This document shows, one piece after another, positions 37,864-46,041 of a stretch of 64,000 nt of DNA (position 1 is the first letter of the stretch; the number at the start of each line of letters is the position of its first letter). A model generated the notes under the pieces. It did no database searches and had not been told where the DNA came from. It worked only from the letters and a program-made list of their open reading frames with translations. The position numbers and the translations under genes are program-made. Origin of the DNA: Polynucleobacter sp. 30F-ANTBAC (GTDB lineage Bacteria > Pseudomonadota > Gammaproteobacteria > Burkholderiales > Burkholderiaceae). The stretch spans positions 790,942 to 854,941 of the forward strand of contig NZ_JACVON010000001.1 in assembly GCF_018882385.1 (NCBI RefSeq), in the 5' to 3' direction.

Positions 37864-38745
37864 TCAAGACAATCGCTCAGTTAGCATTTTCTCCAAATAC
37901 TGACCATAAGCATTTTTCTTAAGTGGTGCAGCTAACTTAAGAACATGCTCAGCACTGATCCAACCTTGGCGATATGCAATTTCTTCCGGACATGCCACCA
38001 TCAAGCCTTGTCGCTTCTGAAGGGTTGCAATAAAGCCTGCCGCATCCAATAAAGAGTCATGAGTACCTGTATCTAACCAAGCATAACCACGACCCATTAT
38101 CTCAACCTGAAGCTGATTCATTTTTAAGTAGGCTTCATTGACTGTTGTGATTTCTAATTCACCACGAGCACTTGGCTTGATAGATTTAGCAATATCACAA
38201 ACCTGTTGGTCATAGAAATACAAACCAGTGACGGCGTAATTACTTTTTGGCTTTAATGGCTTCTCTTCAATCGATAGGGCTTTAAAAGAATCATCAAACT
38301 CCACTACACCATAACGCTCTGGATCATTCACATGATAGGCAAACACCGTAGCACCCGATGTTTGATTGTTAGCCGAATGCAATTGATTGACTAACTCATG
38401 GCCATAAAAAATATTGTCGCCTAATACCAATGCTGATGGGTTATTACCAACAAACTCTTTGCCAATGATAAAAGCTTGAGCCAAACCATCTGGAGAAGGT
38501 TGTACTGCGTATTGGATATTTAAACCCCATTGCGAACCATCACCCAGTAACTCTGTAAAACGAGGCGTATCTTGTGGTGTAGAAATCAACAAAATATCTT
38601 TGATGCCTGCCAGCATCAAAGTTGTTAATGGGTAATACACCATCGGTTTGTCGTAAACCGGCATCAACTGTTTTGAAACTGCCTGTGTTACCGGATACAA
38701 ACGAGTGCCTGAGCCACCGGCCAAAATAATACCTTTACGATTCAT
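37864..38745 (-). CDS. rfbA: Glucose-1-phosphate thymidylyltransferase
   Basis: About 293 residues from ATG 38745, chosen because TGGAGGG lies eight bases upstream; another ATG exists at 38772. The start [20 protein letters not shown] and [17 protein letters not shown] are the RmlA nucleotidyltransferase hallmarks, followed by [14 protein letters not shown]. It makes dTDP-glucose from glucose 1-phosphate, feeding both rhamnose and 3-amino-3,6-dideoxyhexose formation. Confidence 0.97.
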   Translation of the reverse strand: MNRKGIILAGGSGTRLYPVTQAVSKQLMPVYDKPMVYYPLTTLMLAGIKDILLISTPQDTPRFTELLGDGSQWGLNIQYAVQPSPDGLAQAFIIGKEFVGNNPSALVLGDNIFYGHELVNQLHSANNQTSGATVFAYHVNDPERYGVVEFDDSFKALSIEEKPLKPKSNYAVTGLYFYDQQVCDIAKSIKPSARGELEITTVNEAYLKMNQLQVEIMGRGYAWLDTGTHDSLLDAAGFIATLQKRQGLMVACPEEIAYRQGWISAEHVLKLAAPLKKNAYGQYLEKMLTERLS

Positions 38746-38795
38746 GGTTGAAGACCCTCCATTTTTACTCATACTTTTAACATCTCATCAATTAG

Positions 38796-39788
38796 TTAAC
38801 TTTTTAAGGACTCTTCAACGATACGCTTTACATAAGCGGTCACTTGTTCCTGCCAATGGGGGTATTGTCCTGTAAAAGCCATCTCAGAAAGGGCTTTTTT
38901 TAACTTAGCATTACTTAATCTTGAGTTATAGGGTCTAGATGCTGGCAAAGGATAGTCTGTAGCAGGTATAGGCAAGATATTCTCTGACTTGACCTCAATA
39001 CCTTCACCACTGCTAGCCGCTGTTTCGATCGCAAATACAGCTAAAGCGTGCCAGGATGTTTCACCATCAGGTACAGCATGATAAATACCTGATTCAACTC
39101 TTGAACCTGCCATTTGTACACCTACTTCAGCCAGCCAATCAGCAGAGCTAGGGACTCCTACCTGATCTACCACCACTTTTAACTGATCTCGCTCGCTCGC
39201 CAATCGCAACATCGTACGAATGAAATTACCGCCATCACCATATACCCAAGAAGTACGCAAAATAAAATATCTTGCAAACTTATCAGCGTAAGTTACTTGA
39301 CCTGAATCATGCGCCAAATTAAATGCTTCTTCAATGGCTTGTTCGCCAGCTAACTTACTTTGACCATAAACGCTTAGTTTTTCAACAGGTCCTACAACAT
39401 CACTCTCTAAATAAGCACCCTGCTTACTATCTGCGAACACATAGTCTGTTGAATAGTGAACCAAAATACCGTGAGCTACATTAGCAATGTAGTGCGCCAT
39501 CACAGCAGGAGCTTTGGCATTAATAGCAAAAGCGAGCTCTCGCTCGCTTTCTGCTTTATCAACTGCTGTATAAGCAGCTGCATTAATAATCACCTGAGGT
39601 TGATAGTGATTTAGAACTTCTTTAATTGCCAGCTCATTGGATAGGTCACAATCCGAATGCCCCAAGAAAACAGCAGGCACCTTAAGATCTTTCAAACAAA
39701 CTTGTAAAGCTCTACCCACCTGACCATCACGACCAAACACCAAAATCGGTTTGCTATGGTCTAAGAGTTCAAATGAGGAAAAGGACAT
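38796..39788 (-). CDS. rfbD: dTDP-4-dehydrorhamnose reductase
   Basis: 330 residues, extended SDR family. It has VFGRDGQVGRALQ, NAAAYTAVDKAE, STDYVFADSKQGAY and YGQSKLAGEQAIEEAF (Tyr-x3-Lys). It completes dTDP-L-rhamnose synthesis with NAD(P)H. It is about 30 residues longer than E. coli RmlD through insertions near residue 140-170. It lies between rfbB (73-base gap) and rfbA (50-base gap), all leftward. Confidence 0.96.
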   Translation of the reverse strand: MSFSSFELLDHSKPILVFGRDGQVGRALQVCLKDLKVPAVFLGHSDCDLSNELAIKEVLNHYQPQVIINAAAYTAVDKAESERELAFAINAKAPAVMAHYIANVAHGILVHYSTDYVFADSKQGAYLESDVVGPVEKLSVYGQSKLAGEQAIEEAFNLAHDSGQVTYADKFARYFILRTSWVYGDGGNFIRTMLRLASERDQLKVVVDQVGVPSSADWLAEVGVQMAGSRVESGIYHAVPDGETSWHALAVFAIETAASSGEGIEVKSENILPIPATDYPLPASRPYNSRLSNAKLKKALSEMAFTGQYPHWQEQVTAYVKRIVEESLKS

Positions 39789-39861
39789 TGAAGATTATTT
39801 GCTGAGTTAGTTATTAAGTTTTTTAGTCGTTGAGTGATTAAATTAACAGTTCATTCATTAA

Positions 39862-40929
39862 TTAGTTATTTTGCTTGTATTGCTTTTGTACCCAATCACG
39901 ATAAGAACCACTCAATACACCTTCGGTCCACTCTTGATTATCTAAATACCACTGTACTGTTTTACGGATGCCTGTCTCAAACGTTTCAGCTGGTTTCCAG
40001 CCCAACTCACGCTCAAGCTTAGTAGCATCAATTGCGTATCGACGATCATGACCCGGACGATCTTGAACATACGTAATTTGCGATGCATAAGAGGTGCCAT
40101 CTGCCTTTGGACGCAAACTGTCCAAGATCGAGCAAATGGTGTGCACAACGTCTAGATTTGGTTTTTCATTCCAGCCACCCACGTTATAAGTTTCACCTAA
40201 CTTACCTGCCTCTAATACTCGACGAATGGCTGAGCAGTGATCTTTGACATAGAGCCAATCTCGGATTTGTTGACCATCGCCATAAATAGGTAAAGGCTTT
40301 CCTGCCAAAGCATTCAGAATCACTAACGGTATCAACTTCTCTGGAAAGTGATAGGGGCCGTAGTTGTTAGAGCAATTGGTTGTTAATACTGGTAAACCAT
40401 AGGTATGGTGCCAAGCACGCACTAAATGATCTGATGCAGCTTTAGAAGCCGAATAAGGGCTATTCGGCTCGTACGTATTAGTCTCCGTAAAAGCAGGATC
40501 AGTTGGTGATAATGACCCATAGACTTCATCTGTTGATACGTGCAAGAATCTAAAAGTGGCTTTTTCTGATTCAGGAAGCTCTGACCAATAAGCACGAGCT
40601 GCTTCCAGTAAATTAAATGTACCCACCACATTGGTCTGAATGAAATCACCAGGACCATGGATCGAACGATCCACATGAGATTCAGCAGCAAAGTTTACAA
40701 CTGCTCGAATGGAATGCTTTTTAAGCAAAGCAAGAACAAGATCGAAATCTCCAATATCGCCCTGAACGAATACATGACGTGAATCAGAGGACAATGACTG
40801 AAGAGTAGCCAAGTTACCAGCATAGGTTAATTTATCCAAATTAACCACACCTTCTGCAGCAGGATTGGCCAACCAATCCAAAACAAAGTTACCAGCAATA
40901 AAGCCTGCACCACCTGTGACTAGAATCAT
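39862..40929 (-). CDS. rfbB: dTDP-glucose 4,6-dehydratase
   Basis: 355 residues, SDR family. The NAD-binding [11 protein letters not shown] is at 6-16, then [34 protein letters not shown] and [15 protein letters not shown] (Tyr-x3-Lys), with [15 protein letters not shown]. It makes dTDP-4-keto-6-deoxyglucose, the branch point for rhamnose (rfbC/D here) and the aminosugar (fused ketoisomerase at 30.5 kb). First gene of the leftward set; no recognisable promoter hexamers could be fixed in the 170 bases before it. Confidence 0.97.
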   Translation of the reverse strand: MILVTGGAGFIAGNFVLDWLANPAAEGVVNLDKLTYAGNLATLQSLSSDSRHVFVQGDIGDFDLVLALLKKHSIRAVVNFAAESHVDRSIHGPGDFIQTNVVGTFNLLEAARAYWSELPESEKATFRFLHVSTDEVYGSLSPTDPAFTETNTYEPNSPYSASKAASDHLVRAWHHTYGLPVLTTNCSNNYGPYHFPEKLIPLVILNALAGKPLPIYGDGQQIRDWLYVKDHCSAIRRVLEAGKLGETYNVGGWNEKPNLDVVHTICSILDSLRPKADGTSYASQITYVQDRPGHDRRYAIDATKLERELGWKPAETFETGIRKTVQWYLDNQEWTEGVLSGSYRDWVQKQYKQNN

Positions 40930-41045
40930 AGTTTTAGTTATTTATAAAGATTATTGCTATTTTCTCATGAAGTGCTAATCAGTTAGGTATTTTTGAGGCT
41001 TGAAAATAACATGCTTATCGGGCCTAAGTTAGGCTAACTAATGCC

Positions 41046-41088
41046 CTAAAAATAAAATCGGACTAAGCCCCAAATGAGAATTAGTCCG
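41046..41088 (-). terminator. Intrinsic terminator of the leftward gene at 41103-41930
   Basis: CGGACTAA (41059-41066) pairs exactly with TTAGTCCG (41081-41088). Reading leftward, the stem is followed by ATTTTATTTTT, a good T-tract. It separates the unknown gene from the rfb operon and begins 15 bases downstream of its stop. Confidence 0.75.
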
Positions 41089-41102
41089 TTTTGTAAAATT
41101 GA

Positions 41103-41930
41103 CTAAGATTCCAGGGTCTTATTTTTTAAACGCCACTCTTGCTGCTTTCTAAGTTCATCGAGCACTTTAAAAAATGCTCGCGACAAGTCCTGATATGCAC
41201 GAATCGGTCCAGAAGATTCCATAAATGCTTTTAAGCGCCGATCTCGTATGAGATTTTGAATATTGGTAATTTCTTTAAGATGTTTGTGGACATACAAAAC
41301 TGATTCAGATCGCTTAATCATGTTACTTAGTGCCTTAGCAACATCTTCCGCAGATAACTCAGGTTCATCATCACCCTCACCTGCCCACCTAACAAATCTT
41401 ATTTGTAGCTTTGAGCTCGAATGAGATTCATAAACCTCTCGCTTAAGATAAATATAAAAATCTCCATCGTCATTTTGAATTTGCTTTATTTCTTCTTGTG
41501 TCAGCGTTCTCTTCTCAGCAGTCCTCGACCAATCTAAATATTGTTGATGTTTTTGTACATACTCGTAAGTCATCACTGACATATCTTGTAATAACCAAAC
41601 AATTTCTTCTTTTCTAGGGAGTCCCGCAGCGAAATATTCCTCAGGTATTGGCATAGCATTGAGAACGCCATACAAATATTGATTTTCAATTCGTTCAAGA
41701 CGTAGCTTCTTCCAAGCCAAAAGAGTAATTTCATGAACTAGTGATGCTTCAACAACCCCCATAGGTTGAAAGTCATCCATAAACATTTGATGAAGCTCTT
41801 CAAAATCTTTTTGATTTTCCCCTGGCAAAATTTGTTGAACAGAGTAAGCGCCTGTTTTTAGAGAGTTCCTTGATGATGCTAATTTTCCTAGTTCGGATTT
41901 TGGGCCGCCAGTTCGATTACCTTTCGCCAT
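41103..41930 (-). CDS. Protein of unknown function with TGGPKSELGK... start
   Basis: 275 residues, charged and helical, no signal peptide or membrane segment. The start AKGNRTGGPKSELGKLASSRNSLKTGAYS has the 'GPKT/S-x-x-GK-x-x-S-x-x-N-x-x-x-x-G' pattern seen in many uncharacterised proteins near mobile DNA. The rest is mostly predicted helix (EASLVHEITLLAWKKLRLERIENQYLYG). I cannot assign a function. It lies ten bases after the small HTH gene, likely one operon, next to a broken integrase, which suggests an imported segment. Confidence 0.7.
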   Translation of the reverse strand: MAKGNRTGGPKSELGKLASSRNSLKTGAYSVQQILPGENQKDFEELHQMFMDDFQPMGVVEASLVHEITLLAWKKLRLERIENQYLYGVLNAMPIPEEYFAAGLPRKEEIVWLLQDMSVMTYEYVQKHQQYLDWSRTAEKRTLTQEEIKQIQNDDGDFYIYLKREVYESHSSSKLQIRFVRWAGEGDDEPELSAEDVAKALSNMIKRSESVLYVHKHLKEITNIQNLIRDRRLKAFMESSGPIRAYQDLSRAFFKVLDELRKQQEWRLKNKTLES

Positions 41931-41939
41931 ATAAATGCC

Positions 41940-42173
41940 TTATTTTTTTAAGCGAACTCCAGGTCTATCATCTGGAGAGCCGATGAATTCAACACCAGCA
42001 TCTTCTAGCGCTAGCTGAATAGCACTCAATACCCTAACCTGACCAGTTGGAACACCATCTATGGTCTCAAATCTCCTGACGGTAGCTATTCCTACACCAG
42101 CAGAATCAGCCAAGTCCTGTGCAGACCACTGAAGTAGAGCTCTTGCTGCTCTTATTTGATCACTTGTAATCAA
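41940..42173 (-). CDS. Small XRE-family DNA-binding protein
   Basis: 77 residues. Helix-turn-helix ITSDQIRAARALLQWSAQDLADSAGVGIATVRRFE covers residues 2-36, then LSAIQLALEDAGVEFIGSPDDRPGVRLKK. This compact form, with the family ending 'GVEFI...GPGVRLK', is common in phage and island regulators. It is divergent from the integrase remnant with 64 bases between starts, so it may once have controlled integration. Confidence 0.85.
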   Translation of the reverse strand: MITSDQIRAARALLQWSAQDLADSAGVGIATVRRFETIDGVPTGQVRVLSAIQLALEDAGVEFIGSPDDRPGVRLKK

Positions 42174-42237
42174 TCGCTTTACAATCTATTTGATTGCTTT
42201 AATATCAATTTATGATGTTAAAGCTAGGTTTATTGAT

Positions 42238-43152
42238 ATGAAAAATACTAATCCAAAAGACCTTTTAAATCAAACAATTAAAAGGATGGATAGCGCATAC
42301 GTAGACTCCACAACTAGGGCTTACCGAGTTGATTTTGAGCACTTCATCAAATACTGTGAAAAGTTGAATGAAAGCCCACTGCCCACTACTCCAGAGACTA
42401 TTTGTTTGTACATAAAGAGTCTTATTCAAGATGGTAGAAGTTCAGCAAGCATTAGGCGTGTTATGGCAGGCATGACAACGATTCATAAGTTAAATCGATT
42501 TTCAGACTCCACCAAAGATCCAGATGTCATATTATAAATAAGACGAATGCATCGCAAAATTGGACGCTATCAGAAACAAGCTTTTGGTGTTACTGCAGAA
42601 ATATTAGAGAAGTTGCTACTTGCAACTGAGGCAGGCAACCGAGGTGCCAGAGATCGTGCACTTTTGTTGTTGGTAGCTTATGACACCATGTGCAGAAGAA
42701 GTGAATTAGTCTCTCTAATGATAGAGGATATTAGATACTCAGAAACTAATGGAATTACAAGAGCTAGTGTTTTAATCAGAAAGAGTAAAACAGATCAATT
42801 AGCTAAAGGTAGAAGATTAAATCTCGGTGAAGAAGCAACTGAAGCAATTAATTTATGGTTAGAAAGACTGAGAAATCCAAAAGAGGGACAACTATTTAAA
42901 GGAATTAATCGCGGCCAAAAAATTACTGGTTCGCTTGGGTCAGGCCAAATTAGCCGAATCTATAAACGGTTAGCTAAACGTGCGGGATTAGGTAAAGAAT
43001 TAATTGAACAAATTAGTGGACACTCATTGCGAGTGGGGAATGCTCAAGATATGGTGAATTCGGGAGAAAGTATGCCCATGATTATGGGCAAAGGAAGATG
43101 GTCAAAGACTGATACTGTGATGAGGTATGTGGAGCATATTAATTACATATAG
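42238..43152 (+). pseudogene. Tyrosine recombinase/integrase interrupted by one in-frame TAA
   Basis: The frame runs from ATG 42238 to TAA 42535-42537 (N-terminal SAM-like domain, AYVDSTTRAYRVDFEHFIKYC), then continues without shift from 42538 to 43152. The distal part starts at about IRRMHRKIGRYQKQAFG and holds the catalytic domain: Arg in TMCRRSELVSL, HSLRVG (His-x-x-Arg) and the tyrosine in VMRYVEHI. Reading through the single stop gives one normal-looking integrase of about 305 residues, so this is a nonsense mutation rather than a frameshift. An ATG at 42547 could allow re-initiation of the catalytic domain, but recombination by it alone is unlikely. It is the marker of an inserted segment. 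Confidence 0.88.
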
Positions 43153-43169
43153 AGTTTGATTGTAGTAAT

Positions 43170-43206
43170 TGGTGGGTGCAGTGGGGACTGGTTTCGAACC
43201 AATTCT
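43170..43206 (-). other. tRNA-3'-end-like sequence beside the integrase (possible att site)
   Basis: On the minus strand, CCCACTGCACCCACCA (43185-43170) has the form of a T-stem 3' arm, acceptor 3' strand, discriminator and CCA of a tRNA. Just upstream is TTGGTTCGAAACCA, T-loop-like but displaced by several bases. No full cloverleaf and no GGGTGCA acceptor partner is found nearby. It lies 17 bases after the integrase end, where att sites usually are. Interpretation as an att remnant is inference. Confidence 0.35.
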
Positions 43207-43306
43207 CTCGACGCCTGAGTACTGCTAAGTATCAGTGAGTAGATATTCAGGGATTGTCCAACCCTCAACTTATCCAAACATCAAGACATAAAATCTTATG
43301 ATGAGA

Positions 43307-44302
43307 TCACTCAGTGTAGAACACACCCTCATGCTCATTTGACTCCATGAACTCATACTGAACCGTCCGAGAGAGAGCTTGCTCGAGAGGCACAGGTGAA
43401 ACGAAGCCAGTTTGGTCAATAGCGGTGCTATAAAGAGAGTCCACGCAAAACTTCTTGACGCGAATCGCGCTAATGGCAAATCGTTTTCCGGTCAGCGCTG
43501 CAAACAGATCAAAGCCTTTGCCGATTGCATACCCAACAGGAAACGGAAGCCTGAAGCCAATTTTCTCTGATCGACCAAGTATGCGATTAACGTTTGCCAC
43601 TAGACCATTCATCGTAAAGTCAGGCTTGTCAATGAAGTTGTAGATATACACGCCTGGTTTGAAGCTTATGGCATATTCAATGAACGCAGCAACGTTCTCA
43701 ACATAAGCCATGGATTTTCTGTTTTCACCGTTGCCCACCATCACAAACTTGCCTGAAGCAATCTGTCGTAGCAGGTTATATACGTTGCCTCTATTCTGCT
43801 CTCCAAAAACTACAGTGGGGCGAATGATCACTAAGGTGCGATCGGTGGGTGCTTCGGCTTGCCAAGCTTTAAAAATCAGTTCAGCCTCATACTTAGTGCG
43901 TCCATAGTCATTGAAAGGAGCGATTTTTCCTAACTCATCAGTTCCTATTTGAGCAAAACCATATACAGCAACGCTACTAGTAAAAATGATCGTCTTCACG
44001 CTCTTTTCACGAGCAATAGTACAAATATTTTCAGCACCTTCAACGTTAACCTCGTCGTAAAGAGTCAAAGGTCTGACATCATCGCGGTGCTCGGCAGCCA
44101 AATTGATAATTACAGATTCATTAGCAATAGATTTTCGAAGCTGCTCAATTAATCTGACATCACCTAAAGTAACTATGTCTGGATTTGCTTTACTTGGCAC
44201 TTTGTCAGTAATTTGCACAATTACTTTTTCTTTGCTCTTTAGTCGGCGAACTAAGCGGGTCCCGATGAACCCACTACCGCCAATTACATTTATTGCCTGC
44301 AT
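43307..44302 (-). CDS. NAD-dependent sugar epimerase/dehydratase (SDR)
   Basis: 331 residues. It has NVIGGSGFIGTRLVRRL (NAD-binding), NLAAEHRDDVRP and a Tyr-x3-Lys pair in YGRTKYEAE. The C-terminal FRLPFPVGYAIGKGFDLFAALTGKRFAISAIRVKKF resembles nucleotide-sugar epimerases linked to undecaprenyl-phosphate glycan synthesis. It closes the leftward operon, 169 bases after gmhA. Substrate unassigned; candidates are UDP-hexose or UDP-HexNAc epimerisation or reduction. The C-terminal reading frame ends with a charged tail. Confidence 0.82.
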   Translation of the reverse strand: MQAINVIGGSGFIGTRLVRRLKSKEKVIVQITDKVPSKANPDIVTLGDVRLIEQLRKSIANESVIINLAAEHRDDVRPLTLYDEVNVEGAENICTIAREKSVKTIIFTSSVAVYGFAQIGTDELGKIAPFNDYGRTKYEAELIFKAWQAEAPTDRTLVIIRPTVVFGEQNRGNVYNLLRQIASGKFVMVGNGENRKSMAYVENVAAFIEYAISFKPGVYIYNFIDKPDFTMNGLVANVNRILGRSEKIGFRLPFPVGYAIGKGFDLFAALTGKRFAISAIRVKKFCVDSLYSTAIDQTGFVSPVPLEQALSRTVQYEFMESNEHEGVFYTE

Positions 44303-44471
44303 TTAATTTATTTTTTCTTTAATCAAAACAACCCGCCTCACGAAAACGCCTCAGCTAAAAGTCCTTATTTGCGAATATTGATTCACCATTTATAAACCAT
44401 GGCATACAACCAACAAGATAAGTCCACAAAGCCTAAGCTCCGCAGGTGGTCTTGTATAGAAACTCAGCAAA

Positions 44472-45038
44472 CTACTTAATATCTGAGCTGCAAAGCGTCT
44501 TCATAACCATATGCCCGAACATTAGATGTATATCCTCACAAAGTTGCATATCGAATGAGGGTACCCAAACGTTGTGATCACACAAGGGCATCATCTTTCC
44601 GCCATCATAGCCAACAACCCCAAGAACCTTTCCGCCTGCTCGGCGAGCAGATTCTATAGCCTTAATCACATTAGGCGAATTACCACTTCCACTGACTGCA
44701 ACAAGTAAGTCTCCTTCATCCATAAGCGCGTCGACTTGTCCTGCAAAAACGTCAGCGTAGGATAGGTCGTTTCCATACGCTGTGATTAGGCCAACATTGT
44801 CACAAAGTGATACACCCCGGAATTTTTTTCCTGTTGCAAGGCTCACCATTTTGTTCCAGTCGGTAATGTAGTGAGATGCAGTAGATGCACTTCCCCCATT
44901 GCCACAAGTAATGATTTTTTTGCCGCATTCAAACGCGACTTTTATCATCTCAATACCTTGCTGAAATGCATCAACGTCGAGCCGCCGTGCAAGTTGTTGG
45001 TGTGCATTTAGGTAATTTAAAACGGTGAAAGTTGTCAT
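44472..45038 (-). CDS. gmhA: Sedoheptulose-7-phosphate isomerase
   Basis: 188 residues, SIS domain. CGNGGSASTASHYITDW (45-61), GLITAYGNDLSYADVFAGQVDALMDEGDLLVAVSGSGNSPNV and QLCEDIHLMFGHM are GmhA blocks. It converts sedoheptulose 7-phosphate to D-glycero-D-manno-heptose 7-phosphate, the first step toward GDP-heptose. The next two steps are encoded just upstream in the same operon (HddA, six bases away, and the HddC-GmhB fusion). A second GmhA for the lipopolysaccharide ADP-heptose route is probably elsewhere. Confidence 0.92.
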   Translation of the reverse strand: MTTFTVLNYLNAHQQLARRLDVDAFQQGIEMIKVAFECGKKIITCGNGGSASTASHYITDWNKMVSLATGKKFRGVSLCDNVGLITAYGNDLSYADVFAGQVDALMDEGDLLVAVSGSGNSPNVIKAIESARRAGGKVLGVVGYDGGKMMPLCDHNVWVPSFDMQLCEDIHLMFGHMVMKTLCSSDIK

Positions 45039-45044
45039 ATGGAC

Positions 45045-46031
45045 TCACATTGATGGTTGATAAAAAATAATTTGCGCTCCGGTTCGATCAAAACGAAACT
45101 TGACGGGCTCAAGGTCAGATAAAGCGGCCTTAATCTGGGCATGCCTTTCTCTAGGCGCGTAAAACATCATGAAACCGCCGTTGCCAGCGCCCAGCAACTT
45201 GCCGCCTAAAGCACCGTGTGCCATGCCGGAAGCGTACCAAGCGTCGATTTGCGGATCTGTAATGCCTGAAGTCAACTGAGCCTTGAGGCGCCAGTTCTCG
45301 TCAAGCAGATTTCCAAGGTGCTCCAGTGTCCCTGATTCCAACTGCTCTTTCATCTCGAACGCTAATTGAACCATTCGGCGCATAAGAACGCGACGGTCGG
45401 TCGTCCTCATCGCCGCTGATTGGTTCATAAGCACTGCAGAAGCGCTTCGCGTACGGCCGGTAAAGAATATTAAGGTAGAGTCTTCCATCTCTTGAAGCAT
45501 ATGTGGCTTACAGATCACGGGGTCGACTGATACGGAATCATCAGGATGGAAACGGATCAAGTTGAGACCACCATAAGCTGCCGCATATTGGTCTTGCTTA
45601 CCGATAGGCTCGCCACAACGATCAATTTCGATTTGACATGCTTGTGATGCAAGTTTTTCCTTAGAGGCAAACTGATTACGATAAGCGTATAGCGCGTTCA
45701 AGAGGCCGACGGCGTAAGTGCTAGACGAACCTAACCCAGACCCCTTTGATGGGATATCCGCCATCGATGCTATTTCGATACCGCCATCAATACCTACTAA
45801 ATCTAGTGCTTCACGCACGAGAGGATGTTCTACCTCTTTACGGTGTTCGACGTCTTCCGTTTTGGTGTAACTAATGCGTATACGGCCGTCGAATTTTTTG
45901 TTAACGCAGATATACATATACTTGTCAATCGATGTCGACAGGACAGCGCCCACCTCTTCGCGATAGAAAGCGGGGAGATCGCTCCCCCCGCCTACAAAAC
46001 TCATTCTCAATGGGGTCTTACTGACAATCAT
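45045..46031 (-). CDS. hddA: D-glycero-D-manno-heptose 7-phosphate kinase (GHMP family)
   Basis: About 328 residues from ATG 46031, chosen for the AAGGAAAG sequence before it; a longer frame begins at 46073 inside the fused upstream gene. IVSKTPLRMSFVGGGSDLPAF, PSKGSGLGSSSTYAVG (95-108, the GHMP phosphate-binding loop) and KLLGAGNGGFMMFYAP are diagnostic of HddA. It phosphorylates the anomeric hydroxyl to the 1,7-bisphosphate. It precedes gmhA and follows the HddC-GmhB fusion gene. Confidence 0.92.
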   Translation of the reverse strand: MIVSKTPLRMSFVGGGSDLPAFYREEVGAVLSTSIDKYMYICVNKKFDGRIRISYTKTEDVEHRKEVEHPLVREALDLVGIDGGIEIASMADIPSKGSGLGSSSTYAVGLLNALYAYRNQFASKEKLASQACQIEIDRCGEPIGKQDQYAAAYGGLNLIRFHPDDSVSVDPVICKPHMLQEMEDSTLIFFTGRTRSASAVLMNQSAAMRTTDRRVLMRRMVQLAFEMKEQLESGTLEHLGNLLDENWRLKAQLTSGITDPQIDAWYASGMAHGALGGKLLGAGNGGFMMFYAPRERHAQIKAALSDLEPVKFRFDRTGAQIIFYQPSM

Positions 46032-46041
46032 TATTCTTTCC

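Noticed and set aside
42535-42537. Programmed read-through or recoding at the integrase stop
   Set aside because: The codon is TAA, not TGA, with no pyrrolysine/selenocysteine context or slippery sequence; a plain nonsense mutation is simpler.
43153-43270. Complete tRNA or tmRNA gene on the minus strand
   Set aside because: A T-loop-like and CCA-like end exists, but no matching acceptor, D-arm or anticodon arm could be built; kept only as a tRNA-3'-end-like site.
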